A DNA stretch of 64,000 bases, from positions 24,416,201 to 24,480,200 of the forward strand of contig CM034548.1 in the NCBI GenBank assembly GCA_020055645.1. Direction: 5' to 3'. This DNA is from Tomocerus qinae (taxonomy: Eukaryota > Arthropoda > Collembola > Entomobryomorpha > Tomoceridae). This document shows positions 57,448-64,000 of this stretch, in pieces. The position numbers and the translations under genes were made by a program. The notes under the pieces were generated by a model that was not told the origin of the DNA, did no database searches, and saw only the letters and a list, made by a program, of their open reading frames with translations. Within the stretch, counting starts at the first letter, position 1; each line of letters begins with the position of its first letter.

Positions 57448-59757
57448 TTTGACTACTCTTTCTTTCATTCCTTTTATCTCCCACTCATATCTGTATTAAA
57501 TACACACATATCATATAACATGTACTTACACATACCAAACAAAAGTAAAGAAGTCCATGAAATCCACTGAATTTATCTAATCTGGCTATAGCCACCATTA
57601 GCCAACTCATACACACTCATATACTATATTATACCCATCTAAACCTACTACTAACTACTATACTATATTCAATGCTCTCTCAACATTGTCACACAAGATT
57701 TAAACTACAGGCATTTTATGGGGATACTTCTTCATTGTCCCACTGCTGAGAATGGAGAGCCAATCATCTTGAGAAATCATTCGATTGGCTAACTATCCAA
57801 TGGAAATAACTATAAAGAATGCATTAGAAAATGTAATATAATATCTATTATCTGCTACAAAGTATTGATGTCCGTATATTTCTATATATACTATAAGTAG
57901 GGTAATATTTCACTAATAAATAATAAATAATATTACATCGACATATCATTCTTTTAGTTTAAGTGAATGGGAGCTCTTCCTTATGTTCACGGAGACATTT
58001 GTGGGACACATTCTTGTACATGGAACCCAAAACACAATTCTAAGCATGACTTATACAGATAGTAATGTAAAAAAGTAGAAAATACAATACCCGAAATGAC
58101 AATGCACATATCTTGCATTTGTATTTGTAAGTGAACGCTTATTATTTGAAAAGTGTTGAGAAGAGATGAGGGAGTGAAAGCAGAGAGAGAGAGTCGACAA
58201 AATTGAACTGGCTCCCATTTGGTTCGTCTCAATCTGAACTGTTCTCTCGTAATGGTCTTAAATGGACCGCCTACTATCACTACTCACTACTGAACTCAGT
58301 CACGACTGACAGCAAAGAATACTCCCTCATTCCATTTACTACTAACAATAAGTGGAAATGCAATGCAATTCACTATATTCCAACTGGAGAAAGTATAATA
58401 TACGTTGTCTATAATATATAGTAGTACTATAAAGCAAATTCGTTCTGTTTTTAAAGGAGAAGAAAAGAGATCTCCCAGTGAGTGTATCTATATCTCCACA
58501 TGTATTAGTATTGGCAATTTGTGTTGGAAATGTAAATATTTTCTTATTGTATGTATGTTGACTGTAGCAGGGCAATTTCTTGTGCATTTCTTGGTGGAAT
58601 TGTCGTCCTTCTGTTCTTGGTCGAGAAATCTTAGCCAGCAGACTGAAGAAAGAATTGGAAAAGAAAGTAGAGCGCTGGGTCCGTCTGGTGTGACTTGAAA
58701 TTGAGTTTACTGCTACTTACTACCTATCAGTATATGAGGATAATAATAATGCTATATGCACTCGAATTCTGTCTGACTCTGTGTGGGAGAGAGAGTCGTG
58801 AATCCGTGGGTATTAGATATGCTAAAGCTTTTAGAGGAGTTTAGTCTGGCTCGCAGCTCATTGTCAGTTTAAGAATAGAATGGGTATTTCAATTTGGTAT
58901 AACTGTCCGTATGTATGTCTCCCTCGGTTCTTTTCGTGACTATTAGCCATGTCGAAAGTAAAACTACTCCAATCCCATGTACGACAACATTATGGAAGGA
59001 GCAAGTTGCGACTTGGGACTGATTGTGAGTGTGAGTAGGATTTGATTCGTGACAGAAGCCGACTGCCCATTAGGGCGCCGTACTCATTTTATCATGGAGT
59101 TTGAAGAGAATCTCGACGACCATCTTTCCAGCCATTATTGTCCATAAGACCCATGATAAATACATAACAACTGTCACTGCTTAGACATATCATCATATCA
59201 TAACTTGCAATGTCCACAGACTAATGCACTATTAGCAACTGGCTGACTTGACTGCAGTGCCCTCCTTGCTCGCTCGAAAGACGACAGACTAGTCTTCTCC
59301 TCGACGATTATACCGCATTGTTTCACAAAACCCCAGGAAGAAACTCCTCCATGCATGCAATGCACTCAGTCACTTTAAATGTATAAAATAAAGGATGGTT
59401 GCCGGGAGCGAATATTCGCAGTCATTTCTTTCATTCGGAATTGCAGTGCATTCCCTCTCGGAACTACAAATACGCGATCATCACGAAACGGAGGAAACTG
59501 CCGAAATGTCGAAAGAAAGTGCTTTCTTTCGAGCCTGCTTTCCCTCGTCCTCAACTTTTTTCCCTTCCAGTATTATCTCTTCCTGCACGTAGTAATTATG
59601 TACTCACTATTCGTCAGACAGTAAACTACCTCAGAAAGAACTATTTAACTAACCTACATACTACATTTAGCTACTATACATGTACATACATTAGACATTC
59701 CACTCCTTTCCTATGAATTAGTACAAATTACAGTGCAGATTCCCAGTCATAGCCAAA

Positions 59758-59770
59758 ACACACACACACA
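59758..59770. repeat. (CA)n microsatellite
   Basis: A short CA run in a pyrimidine/C-rich stretch. Confidence 0.85.
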
Positions 59771-62100
59771 TACTTATCTCGAGCATTATCTCTTGTCCTT
59801 ATGTCTAATACCTACTCTGCCTGCTCCACTGCACGTCACGTACATACAATGGGTACTTATTAACAAAGCGCATGCAGTTCAGATGAGACGCAGATTTTTT
59901 GCGCTCGTTTCACAGCCGGTGCCACACTTGAGCCTTCTGCCTCGATTCCCTTCCTTCCCGTGCCCTCATCCTCTTAAAGATCTGCTAAGAGCTGTCACTA
60001 CCCGAACCATTAAGCCCCCTTATAAATTCTCATACATATTTAATAGAATTATTAAGAAACTTTATTTTAAATTCCAAAGGAACCCTACAGTTATTAATCA
60101 CTCCCAGACATTCACTTCTACATCCAATATTCAACACATAATTTCATCTCCTCCCTATTTCCTCAGTTGTGTACATATTAGTCCTTCTATATTATATCTT
60201 GCAAATATTTCCGTACGCTCCTTATTTATTAAGTAGCCACTAAAAATTTATTTTTTGATGAAATTCCACATAGACTTTTCTACATCAAGACCTCTCTAGC
60301 TATGCTACCCGTATTTTATTAAAAACTTATCATGCAGATCGGATATTTAACCGTTTCAATTATTTAGAATGTTATTTACTACTTATAAGCAATAAATGTG
60401 CACAGATAATAATTTGCTAGCACAAAGGAGATTTATGCTCTTCTATCTTATTAATCTTCCTCCGTCTAATTGCTATAAATTCGTGGGTGTAGTAATTTAT
60501 CATCTTCTATAGGGGATTTCTAATGATAAATTCATGTGATGATTTGGTTAGTAGTCACATATTAGCATAATGTACTTGGCGATGTCTAAGCTCCGTGCAC
60601 TTTAATTAACGTTAATATTTAATGGTTATACTACTAGAGAAGAGTTTAGTAGGTTTACGGCGTATTATTATAGGGATAAAATTTTATTAGAGAAAGAGTT
60701 AATCACAGTTGAAAAGATTAGTGAAGGCGAGCTGTAGCCATTTAGCCAAGGGTTATGTGACAAAGCTGCTTATATTTTGTATCGGCCATAATCGCCAGGA
60801 GGATGAAATGGTGAAAGAATGTGGACTGAAACAGAGTATAAATAATGTGCAATATGTATTTAGTATCTATAACTGTGTTGTTTATCTGTATCTATTAGAA
60901 AAGTGGGCCTTCCAAATATATGGAACAAAGTATATAAAGGGTTAAGTATTATAGTTGGTTGAATGGGAGTGGGAGATAGGAATACATAAAATGATATCCA
61001 GTCGGTGCTGTTGTTTGGATGGGACGGTGACTGGCTGACTCTGGGGGATGATAATATTTGTTCTGTGCTCAAGTAGAAGTAAAATGGAGTGTAGTCGAAG
61101 ACAAATATTTGCGTTGAAGGAGGGCCAAGTATTTGACAATGAGAGTAAAAATGATGATGGTGTGTGAGTGTTGGTATGTGATACGTTCCGACTAAATCGT
61201 AAATGATGCATAACGAGAAGGTGCTAAAGTTCCGGCAGAGAACATAAAGACAAAGCACAGTTGCCATTTGTGCGAGACACAAAACGGAAATAAGAAGCTA
61301 AAGTGTGATATAAACCGCGTCGTAAATTGGTGTAGTAATTTTAGGTGTGTGAAAACTGTGCGTTTAGTGATTGATATACAATATAATGAGTGTCTCCCCG
61401 CATCCTCCAATTCTACTTTTACATTCTTTCTATCCGAGAAAGGGGCTTATGTTTGATGGGGTATAATAAGTGTCTTCCGTGGTATTGCGACTTCTTGTTT
61501 TCACAAGTCGTTGGCACGATCAGGCTGAATGGAGAGAGAACAAGAGATACAATAAGACGAGGAGTGACGACGATGCGATGGTGGCCCAAAGGAGCCGACT
61601 TCTTCTTGATCCTTTTCAGTCAACTAACTCACTCCGCTTACTATTCAGCCTGGCCATCAACTTCAGTTCACTTCGGTTCAGTTTAGCTTATCGTTAGTTC
61701 AGTTATCCTCTCCTGCCTCATCTTCTCCCTCTGTTTTACTTTACTGTTAGTGTTGATTTTTTTTCGCTTCTCTATCTACGCCTCTACATACATAAAATGT
61801 GTACGTATGAACATGCATGCTGAGAATGGATAATATTATGATAGTCCTACTATATATCTACTATTACCTATTATTATATCACGTTATGGGGTGAGACATA
61901 CTGCAGACGACATTGCATTCTACTATATTATTATCTACGCAGATAAGATACTGAACTTGCATCTATACACTATATATTATATCTATATACTATATAGAAA
62001 GACTATATATATTAGTCTTTTGTGTGTAAGAGTTTCTACTATGATGACCCAAGTTAAGCCAGGATATTTATATCTATGTATATTTTATATTATGATTGTA

Positions 62101-62126
62101 GTACGTACGTATGTATGTATGTATGT
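62101..62126. repeat. (GTAT)n / (GTAC)n microsatellite
   Basis: GTAC copies pass into GTAT copies, about six units in all. Confidence 0.85.
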
Positions 62127-64000
62127 GATTCAAGTATTGTTGTAGGATATTTACTTAGGTATGTGCATACTGTTATGTATTTTGGTGATATTAGGGATAT
62201 AGAGTGGATGGATGGTAGAATTGGGGATGGGGAGAATGCGTGCGTCTGTTTCCCATAATAAGAGGACAATTTGGGCATGAGACAAAAAAGGACTTGAGAA
62301 ATAAGACAGAGAAAGCAAAAATGGCACTGTAAATCTGCCTTGGATTCCGGCCAAGAAGCGTTTTTAAAGCTATCCCCATAAAAACTGAGCCAAGAAGACA
62401 AGAAAGAAACAGAAAGAGAAAGCTAAATGGGGTCAGAGTAGGAGAAATTACAGGACTCGACAAGACAGAGACTCTATGTAGGGAGCATTTGAAAACATAG
62501 AGATGATCTTGGACTGGAGCTCTATTGGCCATTAAAGCGATTCCTTCAAATCACCATGATTACTCACATCATATCGCGTCTTTTCATATCCTCGCCAATA
62601 CATGCCCGTTCCCTACCTAAGCACAACCAGCCACTCTTTTCTTCAAATGAAATGTTGCTCTCGTTAAACAGACTTTCTCACTGCCTTCCCTGTCTCCCCG
62701 TGTCGTCCAGCTACAAACTCCTTATTATTACACTCTCTCTCTACTACCAATCCCAACAACCCTCACTACTTCTTATACCTTATACATTCACATGTGAACA
62801 TACATATTATTGTCAAATCCCAAATATAAATCTACTAAACTAGGAAACATAGTAATAAGACTCAAGTCTGAACACATTATCTTTCCTAACAAATAAAAAC
62901 TATCTATGTATGCAATATAATAACACTTGTCTAAATTTTACAAACCATTTGCACAATTTAATGGACTCTTCATCTCTTCTCCAAAAACGACATTAATAGT
63001 TATATTATTTCGATCGATATTCAGTTTTTTATTAATTTTACTACCAGACCTCTTTGTGAAACTAAATAAAATGAGAATAACTTTTTAAAGACTTTATTAA
63101 ATACGTAGTATGTCCATAATATATTGCTCTAAATGAACCAATGGCTACATTTGTATTTTACGTTGAAAATATAATGGAGTCTATGGCATACTCAAACTTT
63201 GTAAGTTAATAAAGTATATATCTATATAGTACTAGATTAAAAGCTAATGAATGCTCAGGATATTTATTTAGTACATGCCAAAACATATATTTACATAAAA
63301 TATCATATATGTTAATCAACCAGCCTTTTAGACGACTTATTTTCAAATTTTGTTGACATTTAGAAAATATTAGTAGAGAAAGTAATCACGAGTTGACTTT
63401 TCTGAAGCGCAAACATACTCATGTGAGATGAAAAGCGTTGAATATCCGTATTTATTAAAAATGTTACTAATCCTGGAAAGATATGACAATATTAAAAATG
63501 GGAGGTAACAGAATGTCCATATGGGAAGAACGAGAAAGGAGAGTAGGTTTAATAAAAATGGTTTGGTAGTAATGGTTGGGGAATATTTGAGTGTAGTAAA
63601 GAGTTGGTAACTGATACTCTTGACAGTGCAAACAAACAGACTCGGTGCTGGATGGAATTCGTAAAGGATAATAGAGCGGGAAGGTATGTACTAACTAATG
63701 CACTTTGACTACCTTCCACTTGATATTCTGTATCTCTTTTGTAGAGTAAGCGGCCTATTGTTCCTGTGCAGAGACACGTATTGTTAGTTTTTTGCTGTGG
63801 AGTGGGTGGATAGGAAGGGATCTCTCTTTGTGGAAGAATGACTGAAAGTAGAAATACATAAAACTGTACTTATGCAAGTAATGTATGTATATGTGAAAAA
63901 AGTAAAAGTCGGAGTTTCATGCAATTCAAAAGAAAGCAAAGAAGCTTCAACATTTCTACCTATAAGTACACTACACGCAACTTTCACTCCGCCATTATTG

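Larger units (their letters stand above)
50470..64000. other. Right-hand 13.5 kb without a recognised gene
   Basis: The missing 5' exon(s), first intron and perhaps the promoter of the minus-strand SMPDL3-like gene should lie here or beyond the right edge. I looked for a minus-strand ATG exon ending one base into a codon (to join exon A) with a hydrophobic leader and a good donor, and found no convincing one. The open frames here are mostly translations of pyrimidine- or purine-rich tracts (for example about 54150-54600, 57350-57480, 59730-60010 and 62150-62500) and look non-coding. Slightly GC-richer patches occur near 51000-51180 and 56980-57060. Confidence 0.5.

Noticed and set aside
58457-58477. 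21-base microexon-like segment between TTTTTAAAG and GTGAGT on the plus strand
   Set aside because: Too short to judge, with no neighbouring exons on that strand; most likely chance.
59733-60236. 167-codon plus-strand ORF, the longest in the window
   Set aside because: Low-complexity CA/CT-rich origin, with no motif and no conserved pattern.
60860-61282. Minus-strand ORF with a leader-like start (MATVLCLYVLC) as first exon of the SMPDL3-like gene
   Set aside because: No suitable donor in the right phase after the hydrophobic stretch, and the rest is low complexity.

Overview
The window is eukaryotic and most likely arthropod, probably a hexapod. It is AT-rich, its genes are split by GT-AG introns, and the long neurofibromin gene reads much closer to the insect protein (as I remember it) than to the vertebrate one. 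No bacterial, viral or CRISPR features were seen, and I recognised no RNA genes. No database could be searched. Family calls rest on hand translation, conserved motifs, and exon phases that add up without a break.

Layout: (1) 1-380, plus strand: the last two coding exons of a gene that enters from the left, product not recognised. (2) 381-6545: about 6 kb without a recognisable gene, expected to hold that gene's 3' UTR and the promoter/5' UTR of the next. (3) 6546-24101, plus strand: a complete neurofibromin (NF1/Nf1) gene. I traced 44 coding exons by hand, giving 8,019 nt and 2,672 residues, with the RasGAP core, Sec14-PH module and HEAT-like C-terminal half all present. (4) 24102-35631: 11.5 kb between two convergent genes, nothing firmly coding. 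(5) 35632-50469, minus strand: seven exons of an acid-sphingomyelinase-like phosphodiesterase of the SMPDL3 type. The 5' exon with start codon and signal peptide was not found. (6) 50470-64000: no recognised gene. It probably holds the first intron and/or promoter of the phosphodiesterase gene, with many pyrimidine- or purine-rich tracts and short microsatellites.

Neurofibromin is a cytoplasmic Ras GTPase-activating protein. The SMPDL3-type protein would be a secreted or surface-anchored glycoprotein. The sequence gives no sign that they work together; they are tail-to-tail neighbours.

Most worth a second look: the SMPDL3-like protein has Ser-Leu in place of the metal-binding/catalytic Asn-His pair of the metallophosphoesterase GNHD motif, although every other catalytic motif and every splice phase is intact. 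One NF1 exon (22613-22824) has about 77% G/C at third codon positions, against about 37% in the next exon. Two NF1 introns carry foldback/MITE-like elements and a third carries a 28-bp tandem array. I found no convincing undescribed multi-gene system.
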